NCBI GenBank assembly: GCA_963831005.1
Contig: CAWHOW010000031.1
Coordinates: forward strand, 25,671 to 89,670
Length of the DNA: 64,000 nt
Origin: CAWHOW01 sp963831005
GTDB taxonomy: Bacteria; Bacteroidota; Bacteroidia; Bacteroidales; CG2-30-32-10
Reading direction: 5' to 3'
In this document: one piece after another, positions 17,700-25,020 of the stretch
Position numbering within the stretch: position 1 is the stretch's first letter
Layout: the number at the start of each line of letters is the position of its first letter
Translations under genes and position numbers: made by a program
Notes under the pieces: generated by a model
What the model was told of the DNA's origin: nothing
Seen by the model: the letters and a program-made list of their open reading frames with translations, nothing else
The model's database searches: none

Positions 17700-19322
17700 T
17701 TATTGTTGAGAAATCAGTTTACCTGTTTGAATGGTTTTGTCATTACCAATCACTTTGTAGAAATAAATTCCAGAAGAAAGACTACTTGTTTCAAGAGTAG
17801 TTAATTGTTTCGTGATGCTTGTATTTATCACTTCTTCTCCCAAAACATTGTATATCCTTAATTCATAATTATTAATTTGCGATGCATCGTTAATCATTAT
17901 GACTACAGAAGAACTGAATGGATTAGGATAAATTGTAACCGCTTTATTTGTTGCATCAAGTGGTTTAATGCCTACCGTTATACAATCTCCGGGTACCATA
18001 GGAGCATAAACATGAATGGAATCAGTTATTAAAGTACCCACTGTTGTAAGCACTCTGCCATTAATTGTAACGCCTTTCAATATGGAGACAGCAGCATCGG
18101 AAACCATTGTTCCGTTAAAAACCGAATAGCCACTTATTTGCACTGCGCCATTAACCATCCAATATATATTTTTTGCTTTTGCCCCGTTGATCAATATTAC
18201 TTTTGAATAGGCGCTTGTTGAAAGGGCGCCGTTTAATTGAAGAATAAATACAGCATTGGTGTCATTCAGTGCATTCAGGTAAAGTGTATCTGTAAATGTA
18301 GTGGCACCGTTCATAACATAAGTATGGGGTGTAAGTACCAGGTTATTCCCAAACTGAGCAGGATACAACAACTCAATATTATAATGTGCTGTGTCCAGAT
18401 AATTATATACATTAAGCAAATCAGCCCCGCACGCAGCCGTAGCGCCATTAGGTATAGTATCAATAGTGCCTGTTACCAGTAAAGGATTAAAACCTGTAGT
18501 TAAACCGACATTTGTGCCAACATCGCCTATAACATGCGTTACCAGGGAGTTTGTAACAGCCCCATCGGATGAAAATATTGCAAAGCAGGCAACGGTGCCA
18601 AGTGTTGGAGCAGTTGGTCCTGTAAGAACAGGGCTGCCGCAACCAATAGGCGTATATGCTAAGATTCCGTCAACAGTAACAGCACCTGTAGTAGAAAGTG
18701 CTCTTCCTTCAAGTGTATCGCCTGTGTATGTGATAATATCTGCATTGTTTGCAATAACAGTTCCTCTCATGGTGGTTCCTGTAGCCATGATTACTTTGCC
18801 TTCCACTTTCCAGAATACATTACAAGCCACTGCTCCATTAATCAGTTTTACTTTTGAATTAGCGCTTGTGGAAAAAGCCCCTCCTATTTGAAAAATAAAT
18901 ACAGCATTTGCATTTCCTTTTGCATTTAAAATAAGGTTTAAATTCAGCGTTGCTGCTGCAGAAATAGAATATACCCCTGCAATAAGGGTGTCCCCGTTTC
19001 CAAGAGTTGGTGAAGGAAAGAAAGTAGGTATAGCTATATTCAGTGAATCGTATGCTTTCAATAAATCTACTGCGCATTGTGCGCTTGCAACATCCTGATC
19101 GCACATGATACCGTTCACATTACCGAAATTGGTACTGGAACCATTATTAGTACCTACATTGCCTGTAAGTTGAGAGATACCGGTGTTGCTTACTGCTCCA
19201 TCAGAGGAAAAGAGAACGAAATTGGCAACAGTTCCTAATGGAGGAGCATGTTGTGCGAAATTTAATGTTGGTAATAAGACCAGCATTAATGCTGTTATTA
19301 CATAATGTAATTTCTTTTTCAT
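17700..19322 (-). CDS. Secreted protein with two DUF3494 (ice-binding-like) domains and T9SS type A sorting tail
   Basis: 540 residues: signal peptide 1-23 (ending NFAQ), DUF3494 domain 1 (about 28-228, ANFVLFSSDGAVSNTGISQLTG), DUF3494 domain 2 (about 238-445), then a Por-secretion type A C-terminal domain (about 460-540, AVTIYPNPFSSSVVIM, LRIYNVLGEEV, GIYFYKVIGNDK, ISQQ). DUF3494 is the fold of bacterial ice-binding proteins, though many members do not bind ice. The sorting tail predicts outer-membrane export and surface attachment. It has its own shared promoter (19360-19430). It closely resembles the first two domains of the 12821-17521 product, so it is a paralog by domain duplication. 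Confidence 0.9.
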   Translation of the reverse strand: MKKKLHYVITALMLVLLPTLNFAQHAPPLGTVANFVLFSSDGAVSNTGISQLTGNVGTNNGSSTNFGNVNGIMCDQDVASAQCAVDLLKAYDSLNIAIPTFFPSPTLGNGDTLIAGVYSISAAATLNLNLILNAKGNANAVFIFQIGGAFSTSANSKVKLINGAVACNVFWKVEGKVIMATGTTMRGTVIANNADIITYTGDTLEGRALSTTGAVTVDGILAYTPIGCGSPVLTGPTAPTLGTVACFAIFSSDGAVTNSLVTHVIGDVGTNVGLTTGFNPLLVTGTIDTIPNGATAACGADLLNVYNYLDTAHYNIELLYPAQFGNNLVLTPHTYVMNGATTFTDTLYLNALNDTNAVFILQLNGALSTSAYSKVILINGAKAKNIYWMVNGAVQISGYSVFNGTMVSDAAVSILKGVTINGRVLTTVGTLITDSIHVYAPMVPGDCITVGIKPLDATNKAVTIYPNPFSSSVVIMINDASQINNYELRIYNVLGEEVINTSITKQLTTLETSSLSSGIYFYKVIGNDKTIQTGKLISQQ

Positions 19323-19359
19323 ATTATTTTGTTTTAAATTGTGAATGTATTTTCACAAC

Positions 19360-19430
19360 GGTACAAAGGTGAGAAGCTATTTGCCGGATATTGTTACATA
19401 ATTATTTAAATAAGTTACATTATTCATACT
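19360..19430 (-). promoter_or_regulatory. Shared 21-bp-repeat promoter (DUF3494 type A cargo)
   Basis: -7 box CAAAGGTG at 19364-19371. Repeats TTACATAATT (19394) and TTACATTATT (19415). The palindrome GTGAATGTATTTTCAC lies downstream of the -7 box. Confidence 0.75.
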
Positions 19431-19469
19431 TCATCCTTTCTCCTTACATTACTTTACAGGTTATAAATA

Positions 19470-19503
19470 AAAAAAGTGCTGTTCAATGAACAACACTCTT
19501 TTT
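19470..19503 (-). terminator. Intrinsic terminator after DUF3494 lipoprotein
   Basis: Strong hairpin AGTGcTGTTCA / TGAACA-ACACT with A-run and T-run flanks, just past the stop at 19520. Confidence 0.75.
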
Positions 19504-19519
19504 GTCTTTCCGCAAATGT

Positions 19520-20269
19520 TTACTGTTCCAAAATAGTATTGCCCGCCATAGTAACTCCGCCGGTTCTTGCTAATGCTCTGCCATTAAGTGTAGCTCCTGT
19601 ATTGAAAGTTATGGATTGCATGGCCAATATTGTTCCTTTAAAAACAGAAGTGGTTCCAAAAGTAGCAGAACTACCTACCTGCCAAAAGATGTTTGAAGCC
19701 AATGCTCCTCCGCTTAGGATAACTTGCCGTCCTGATGTAGTGGTAAGCGTGGATGCTATTTGTATAATAAAGACTGCATTCGCATTTCCTTTTGCATCAA
19801 AAGTCAGATCACCCGATGAAATTGTCAGCGAAGAAGTTGACTTATAAAGTCCCGGGGTTAGTGTAAGCCCTCCGATATTTCCCGATAATGTAACTATATC
19901 TGTACAGGTGCGTCCGGCGGCATCATTATATGCTGCAGTCAGATCAAGTTTTGCCTGGTTGGCTATAACATCATTGATGTGTTGTGTTCCGTTCAATATC
20001 CCCGGAGGAAATCCGCCTACCGAAGAACCCGGGCTTAATCCAAGATCACCGGTTATAGTTGTTGCTCCTGTGCTGGTAACTGCTGAGCCTGCAAGCACTG
20101 CAAGGTTTGTTGAGCCGGCAAGGGATACCATTGACTGCACAGTTGTTTGAAGGGGTATTACAATTGGAGTTACCACTGGAGTTACGGGATCAGTATTATC
20201 TTTTTTACATCCGGCAATTAAAACAACCAATACTACTGCTAGGGTTGTTAATAGTTTTTTCTTTTCCAT
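19520..20269 (-). CDS. DUF3494 (ice-binding-like) lipoprotein
   Basis: 249 residues from MEKKKLLTTL at 20269; the longer in-frame start at 20326 would overlap the promoter's -7 region. The lipobox VLIAGC gives a lipidated Cys near 20. A Thr/Pro-rich linker then precedes a single DUF3494 domain (about 50-245, LAVLAGSAVTSTGATTITGD, GGFPPG, ILSGGALASNIFWQVGSSA). There is no T9SS tail, so it is anchored by lipid. Its sequence is closer to the third (inserted) DUF3494 domain of the giant cargo than to the other four domains. It has its own shared promoter and terminator. Confidence 0.87.
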   Translation of the reverse strand: MEKKKLLTTLAVVLVVLIAGCKKDNTDPVTPVVTPIVIPLQTTVQSMVSLAGSTNLAVLAGSAVTSTGATTITGDLGLSPGSSVGGFPPGILNGTQHINDVIANQAKLDLTAAYNDAAGRTCTDIVTLSGNIGGLTLTPGLYKSTSSLTISSGDLTFDAKGNANAVFIIQIASTLTTTSGRQVILSGGALASNIFWQVGSSATFGTTSVFKGTILAMQSITFNTGATLNGRALARTGGVTMAGNTILEQ

Positions 20270-20301
20270 TTTTTTGTTTTTTATTGTGAATGAATTTTCA
20301 C

Positions 20302-20372
20302 GATGCAAAGTACTTTGTTTTAACATAGGGGTGTGTTATATAATTAGATAAAAAAGTTACATCATTCACGCT
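20302..20372 (-). promoter_or_regulatory. Shared 21-bp-repeat promoter (DUF3494 lipoprotein)
   Basis: -7 box CAAAGTAC at 20306-20313. Repeats TTATATAATT (20336) and TTACATCATT (20357), then TCACGC. The palindrome GTGAATGAATTTTCAC is next to the -7 box. Confidence 0.72.
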
Positions 20373-20449
20373 TTAACCATGGATATGGCAAGGCATCCGA
20401 CAATAACAGTGTTGGTAAGGAAGATCATCTTTTCAGGAATAATATTCTG

Positions 20450-20854
20450 TTACTTTTTATAAGTCGTTCGCGAAATCTCAACACCCAGAGGCGTTAAAAC
20501 GCTTCCTTCATCCTCGGCCGTTATGAAAATTTCTGTGGGTTCAAATGCTGTTATTGCCTGTAATGTAGATTCCGTAGTGGTCTTACTTTTCATTTGCCCG
20601 ATATTTATCACTCCATTTTTATATGTTGATATCCAGGCAACATAGGTTTTCTTTGGCGGTGTGAGTCTTTCGGCGCCTGCCAGATATTTTGCAGAAATAA
20701 AAATTACAAAATTTTTGTTTTTGTCTCTGTTTATTTTAGCTTTCATCATGGCTGCAGGAGTTACACTTGATACCGGAAATTTTAATGTTGTGTTACACGA
20801 TGCTATTAAAAACATCACGACGACACTTAGAATTACATTTTTCATTGTTTTCAT
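20450..20854 (-). CDS. Small lipoprotein, unknown function
   Basis: 134 residues. Lipobox FLIASC gives a lipidated Cys near 20. The mature part has alternating beta-like strands (KNFVIFISAKYLAGAERLTPPKKTYVAWI) and ends EISRTTYKK. I do not recognise a family. The YVAWI...GQMK...TALQ-like arrangement vaguely resembles anti-sigma or lipid-associated beta domains, but this is too weak to name. It is expressed from its own shared promoter (20878-20948), so it probably belongs to the same regulon as the OmpA and CsbD genes. Confidence 0.75.
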   Translation of the reverse strand: MKTMKNVILSVVVMFLIASCNTTLKFPVSSVTPAAMMKAKINRDKNKNFVIFISAKYLAGAERLTPPKKTYVAWISTYKNGVINIGQMKSKTTTESTLQAITAFEPTEIFITAEDEGSVLTPLGVEISRTTYKK

Positions 20855-20877
20855 TTTTTAAGTTAATAATAATATTA

Positions 20878-20948
20878 TTGACAAAGGTGAGTACCTTTTA
20901 ATGGATAAGCATTACACAATATTGGAAATAAGTTATATCATTCACACA
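20878..20948 (-). promoter_or_regulatory. Shared 21-bp-repeat promoter (small lipoprotein)
   Basis: -7 box CAAAGGTG at 20882-20889. Repeats TTACACAATA (20912) and TTATATCATT (20933), then CACACATT. Confidence 0.72.
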
Positions 20949-20961
20949 TTTTAAGAGCAAT

Positions 20962-20996
20962 AAAAAAACGCTTTCCATATATAAAGAAAGCGTTTT
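20962..20996 (-). terminator. Intrinsic terminator of a gene-less transcription unit
   Basis: Arms AAAACGCTTTC / GAAAGCGTTTT around a CATATATAAA-type loop, with a run of A (T on the transcript) after it. Almost the same hairpin follows the barrel gene at 43632. The only promoter aimed at it is 21055-21125. Confidence 0.75.
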
Positions 20997-21050
20997 GAAA
21001 ATCTGATCGAATTAAATTCTTCTTTTTTCACATTGTGAATGATAAATTCA
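20962..21050 (-). ncRNA. Candidate short RNA between orphan promoter and terminator
   Basis: The promoter at 21055-21125 and the terminator at 20962-20996 are separated by about 60 bp that contain no start codon with a usable frame. A transcript of roughly 80-90 nt is predicted. Either it is a small RNA of the regulon or the leftover of a deleted gene: the terminator nearly matches that of the barrel gene at 43632, so a collapsed gene copy is possible. Confidence 0.4.
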
Positions 21051-21054
21051 CAAC

Positions 21055-21125
21055 GGTACAAAGGTGAGAAGCTTTTTATGAGAAATTGTTACATAATTTT
21101 AGGAAAAAGTTATATCATTCACACA
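21055..21125 (-). promoter_or_regulatory. Shared 21-bp-repeat promoter with no gene behind it
   Basis: -7 box CAAAGGTG at 21059-21066. Repeats TTACATAATT (21089) and TTATATCATT (21110), then TCACAC. The palindrome GTGAATGATAAATTCAC is at 21035-21051. All elements are intact. Confidence 0.7.
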
Positions 21126-21145
21126 TTAAAAGTGTATTTGTTTTT

Positions 21146-22414
21146 TCAAGATACCGTTGCAATTCTTTCATTTAAAAAAATGTTTTTCGCATTGAGTCCC
21201 GGTTTCTGCCCGTGCATATCAAAATCAAGTTTTACTTGTGGCCCGAATATCAGGCAATGCGTTGAACCTCCAAAATGGAACATTCCCAGCTGGTCGCCTT
21301 TTTTAACTCGTTGTCCTTCAATGACAGTTATCTGGCAGGATGAAATTTCCGTCATCCCTACTGGCATAACGCACATCAGTCCAATAGCAGGATTATCAGC
21401 TTCAATAAATATCAATGCTCTTGTTGCCAGTTCGGTAATAAATCCTTGTGATTCGTTTTCACCGGTAGGATCAAAACCTTCTGTTAATGTTTCAGAATAA
21501 TAGCTTCCATTTATAATATATGCTTTTATAATTTTACCGCTTATAGAGCTGTGCCAGCGATGATAACTCAATGCGCTTAAAAAAGCCTGATAAATCGTTC
21601 CTCCAATAAACTTGTCTGTAAAAACATCGCCCGCCATCATATGTTGAAGGGAATATGGCTGAGATTTGATCCAAAACTTATCAATCAGCTTTACGTTTTT
21701 TGCTATTTTATAGGGAGCAGATTCACATGCGTTAACTATCACCGAATCATCGTTAGGACTTGCCACAGGTCGTTTACCTTCTCTGAATTCCCTTGTAAAA
21801 AAATCATCCCATGATTTAAATCCATGATAAGGCAGTTCGGGATTACATTTAAAATCTTCATTAAAATTTGGCATCGCATCCTGTGCATCCTTACCAAACC
21901 AGCCTTTATGAGGATCGGTATTTAATACATAACGGGAATCTTCAGAGCTAAGGAATTTAGCCCATTCATTAAGGATCTTTTTTATCTGATGATTGACTTT
22001 AGTATTTAAAAAGGCTGCAGAACCGGCTTGTGTTCCCATGGGCCAACCCAAAATAGCACATATAGGAACGCCTACAAAACATGTTGTATCAAACTCTAAT
22101 GATCGTGTTATTATCTTATTGATAAGTTGAAGCATATGATGGTAGCTCCTTACCTGCGGTTTCCCTTTGGGATCTTTATTATAAGGCGGATTATGCGGAA
22201 CCTGCTCAAACATCAGGTTAAATTGCATGAAAATTTCAGGATCATTCTCAATAAGGTTCCTGAACTCCTCTATTACAGGAAGCAATGGCTTTTCAGTTTT
22301 ATCAACTTCTGTTATCAGGTTGCTCATCCACTTTTTAAGAATAGCCTGGTCAGATGGAAGCCATTTGCCGACATTGTATGGAGTTTGTTTTTCTTCGTTT
22401 TTAATTATTTGCAT
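21146..22414 (-). CDS. Phosphatidylserine decarboxylase family protein with PSD-associated N-terminal domain
   Basis: 422 residues. The N-terminal 150 residues resemble the PSD-associated domain (PSDC) found on soluble PSD-like decarboxylases. Residues about 190-415 are the PSD fold, with SWDDFFTREF, the HRWHSSISG segment and the self-cleavage region FHFGGSTHCLIF, where an LGST/GGST serine becomes the pyruvoyl group. Family members act on phosphatidylserine or on amino acids such as tryptophan; the N-terminal domain favours the latter, soluble group. The substrate is unresolved. It is the distal gene in a run with GNAT, marC and cbpM/cbpA. Confidence 0.83.
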   Translation of the reverse strand: MQIIKNEEKQTPYNVGKWLPSDQAILKKWMSNLITEVDKTEKPLLPVIEEFRNLIENDPEIFMQFNLMFEQVPHNPPYNKDPKGKPQVRSYHHMLQLINKIITRSLEFDTTCFVGVPICAILGWPMGTQAGSAAFLNTKVNHQIKKILNEWAKFLSSEDSRYVLNTDPHKGWFGKDAQDAMPNFNEDFKCNPELPYHGFKSWDDFFTREFREGKRPVASPNDDSVIVNACESAPYKIAKNVKLIDKFWIKSQPYSLQHMMAGDVFTDKFIGGTIYQAFLSALSYHRWHSSISGKIIKAYIINGSYYSETLTEGFDPTGENESQGFITELATRALIFIEADNPAIGLMCVMPVGMTEISSCQITVIEGQRVKKGDQLGMFHFGGSTHCLIFGPQVKLDFDMHGQKPGLNAKNIFLNERIATVS

Positions 22415-22456
22415 AGCAATTTTATTAAACGGTATTATGCCAAAACTTATAGGTGC

Positions 22457-23110
22457 TTATTCGATTATTTCATTTATTAAAGTTACCTTATCAGGGATGC
22501 TTTTTAGAATGGAATGTAGTAGAGTATCGCTTTCAGTTTTTTCATATAGTTCCAGATACAAGAGTTTAAAAATAATTTCAATCTCGGGTTTCCCTAACAG
22601 CATAGTCTTGTATTTGGGTGCAATCATAAGCGACATTTCGGTCGGTTGTGTATTATCTAAAGATGGTAATACATAAGGGGTGTCCTTTAATAAGTATGCA
22701 CCATTTCTGATATAAAAATTAATTCTTTTTTTTCTCTGTTCAATGTTATTTCCGAATAAATAATTTTCAACTTCAAGTAATAAATATTTCTCAGCAGCAA
22801 CCACTTTTTCTATAAGAAAAGTAAAAAAGCTGCTGCCAATTTTATGATTTCTGAATTTTTCAATTACAGCCATGTAATCTAAAAAAACAAAATCAGATTT
22901 ATTGAAGTGATACATAAAAGCTATACACACTATTTCGTCCCGGTGAAAACCAACATATAATTTCGACTTGCCTTCTTCAATTCTTTTTTTTATTACAGGT
23001 AAAGGCTGGCGTTCATTAGAAGGGAAGGAGTCAATATAGATTTTTATAGCATCAGCAAAGTAAATATCATTTGAACTTGTTATTTCAGTATAGAATATTT
23101 TCATATTCAA
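22457..23110 (-). CDS. GNAT family N-acetyltransferase
   Basis: 217 residues with a GNAT fold: an N-terminal IYFADAIKIYIDSFPSNERQP segment, the central beta-strand FVFLDYMAVIEKFRNHKIGSSFF, whose RNHKIGS corresponds to the acetyl-CoA pyrophosphate loop (R/Q-x-x-G-x-G/A), and LLLEVE. The acceptor is unknown. The start codon overlaps the stop of marC (23107-23110), so the two are translationally coupled. Its downstream neighbour is the PSD-like enzyme. Confidence 0.82.
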   Translation of the reverse strand: MNMKIFYTEITSSNDIYFADAIKIYIDSFPSNERQPLPVIKKRIEEGKSKLYVGFHRDEIVCIAFMYHFNKSDFVFLDYMAVIEKFRNHKIGSSFFTFLIEKVVAAEKYLLLEVENYLFGNNIEQRKKRINFYIRNGAYLLKDTPYVLPSLDNTQPTEMSLMIAPKYKTMLLGKPEIEIIFKLLYLELYEKTESDTLLHSILKSIPDKVTLINEIIE

Positions 23111-23730
23111 ATATTAAAGGCTAATTTGATTCCTTGTATAAGCATATTTGCTCCCAGCACACCTAAAATTATCCCCATTATCTTGCCAATAATCACAAAG
23201 TTCTTTTTGCCTACAAAATTTAGAATATAGCTGCTATAAATAAAAGCAAAGTAAGTTAAAAGTACTATCAGTGCAAAAATAAGGGTGGTTACAAATACCT
23301 GGAAGAAATTAGCTTTTACAACAAAATTCATTGCCGTAACGATTGTCCCGGGTCCGGCCAGAATAGGAATGGCCAATGGAGAGATGGTTACTCCGTCATC
23401 ATATTTTACACCTTCCTTGTAATGTATGCTGGATTTTTTTGATTGAAGCATCTCAAATCCGATAAAGAAGATTAAAATTCCGCCAAATATTTTGAATGCA
23501 GGAATGGTCAATCCAAAAACCTCAAAAATATATTTACCGATTAGAATAAACGCCAGTATAATTATAAAGGCGACAATGTTAGAGGTCTTGGCAATCTCCT
23601 TTTTTTTCTTTTCATCAACACCTTCCGTTAATTGAATAAAAATCGGAATATTGACAATAGGGTTCATAATGGCAAAGAATGCCATAAAAACAGTGAATGA
23701 ATAGCTCCAGATATTTACCATGCTATTCAT
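23107..23730 (-). CDS. MarC family integral membrane protein
   Basis: 207 residues with six hydrophobic helices and the MarC/UPF0056 signatures near the N-terminus (FFAIMNPIVNIPIFIQLTEG) and at about 115-130 (ISPLAIPILAGPGTI). The family resembles LysE-type exporters, but no substrate is established; the historical multiple-antibiotic-resistance link is not supported. It overlaps cbpM at its 5' end (23723-23730) and the GNAT gene at its 3' end, forming a tight operon. Confidence 0.87.
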   Translation of the reverse strand: MNSMVNIWSYSFTVFMAFFAIMNPIVNIPIFIQLTEGVDEKKKKEIAKTSNIVAFIIILAFILIGKYIFEVFGLTIPAFKIFGGILIFFIGFEMLQSKKSSIHYKEGVKYDDGVTISPLAIPILAGPGTIVTAMNFVVKANFFQVFVTTLIFALIVLLTYFAFIYSSYILNFVGKKNFVIIGKIMGIILGVLGANMLIQGIKLAFNI

Positions 23731-24031
23731 TTATATCATATAGTCGAAGCTTATTTCTTAGTGCAATAATCTCTTCATGCATTGAATTTATTCGGTTTAA
23801 CATATGGCTAATAGTTTCGATGCCTTCCAGATTAATATCTAACTCATAGTGAAATCGAATAAATTTCTCTAATTGCTTAAGTTGCGATGCATCAATATAT
23901 TTTGTTTTTTTGACAGTAGTAATTTCAATCAGCCCGGTTTGGTGTAAGGTGCTGATAAAAGAAATATCAATATTATGATTAGTGCAAAACACATCTACAG
24001 CTATTAAATTTTCAGTATGCATTTTTCTCAT
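23723..24031 (-). CDS. cbpM: Chaperone modulator CbpM
   Basis: 102 residues. An N-terminal MerR-like three-helix region and a C-terminal helix (EEIIALRNKLRLYDI) match CbpM, which binds the J-domain of CbpA and blocks its co-chaperone and DNA-binding activity. It lies 7 bp behind cbpA, as in enterobacteria. ATGs at 24031 and 24022 are both possible starts. It overlaps marC by 8 bp. Confidence 0.82.
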   Translation of the reverse strand: MRKMHTENLIAVDVFCTNHNIDISFISTLHQTGLIEITTVKKTKYIDASQLKQLEKFIRFHYELDINLEGIETISHMLNRINSMHEEIIALRNKLRLYDINE

Positions 24032-24038
24032 TTTAAAA

Positions 24039-24926
24039 TTACGACTTAGATAATTCAGTAAATAATGCTTTTTGCTTCTCAGTTAAATTTGTTGGGATTT
24101 TAACAGTATAGGTTACATATAGATCTCCAAAGTTCCCTTCGCTCTTATAAACCGGAAATCCTTTCCCTTTTAATTTTACCTTACTTCCATTTTGTGTTTC
24201 AGGTTTAACTTTTAGTTTTACCTTACCGCTTAGTGTATCTATGATTATATCACTTCCCAAAACAGCTGTATATAAATCTAAATCCACAGTTGTATATAAA
24301 TCATTTCCCAAACGTTTAATGTTAGAATTATTGGCTACGGAAAATGTAATATACAAATCTCCATTCGGTCCGCCATTTATTCCGGGCCCGCCGTGTCCGG
24401 ATATTTTTATTGTCTGTCCGTTTTCAATTCCAGCAGGGATTGTAATTCTTAAGTTTTTCCCATTAACCGATATTGTTTGCTTTTGTGTTTTATAAGCATC
24501 AATCAGGTCAAGATGTAATTCGGCATTATAATCTTCACCGCGGAATTTCACTTGACTGCTTCTTCCGGCGCCTCCTCTACCACCAAACATGGATTCAAAG
24601 AAATCGGAAAAATCCCCTTCAGATTGAGCCCCTGAATATCTTGGATCATGATAATTTGATGATTGCTGCTGGTACTGTTTTGCTTTTTCAAATTCTTCAG
24701 CATGTTGCCAGTCCTTTCCGTATTGATCGTATTTCTTGCGTTTCTCAGGATCGCTCAATACTTCATTTGCTTCATTGATAAGCTGAAAATTCCTTTTGGC
24801 ATCTTTATCATTAGGGTTTAGGTCAGGGTGATGCTTCCTTGCTAATCTCCGGTAAGCCTTTTTTATTTCATCTGGCGTGGCTGTTTTATTTATCCCTAAT
24901 ATTTTATAATAATCAACAAATGTCAT
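24039..24926 (-). CDS. cbpA: Curved-DNA-binding DnaJ-like co-chaperone CbpA
   Basis: 295 residues. The N-terminal J-domain (4-70) has the HPD tripeptide (RKHHPDLNP) that stimulates DnaK ATPase. A Gly/Phe-rich linker (about 95-125, SMFGGRGGAGRSS) and two C-terminal substrate-binding barrels (about 130-290, GQTIKISGHGGPGINGGPNGDLYI, LKGKGFPVY) follow. The DnaJ zinc-finger CxxCxGxG repeats are absent, which distinguishes CbpA from DnaJ. The adjacent cbpM confirms the assignment. It heads the 24926-21146 operon. Confidence 0.9.
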   Translation of the reverse strand: MTFVDYYKILGINKTATPDEIKKAYRRLARKHHPDLNPNDKDAKRNFQLINEANEVLSDPEKRKKYDQYGKDWQHAEEFEKAKQYQQQSSNYHDPRYSGAQSEGDFSDFFESMFGGRGGAGRSSQVKFRGEDYNAELHLDLIDAYKTQKQTISVNGKNLRITIPAGIENGQTIKISGHGGPGINGGPNGDLYITFSVANNSNIKRLGNDLYTTVDLDLYTAVLGSDIIIDTLSGKVKLKVKPETQNGSKVKLKGKGFPVYKSEGNFGDLYVTYTVKIPTNLTEKQKALFTELSKS

Positions 24927-25020
24927 ATCTTTATTAAAAAGAATTTATTGCACATTATGGAATGGATTATCGGTTCATCTATTTATTGGAAGAACAAATA
25001 TATTACTTTTAGTACATCTG

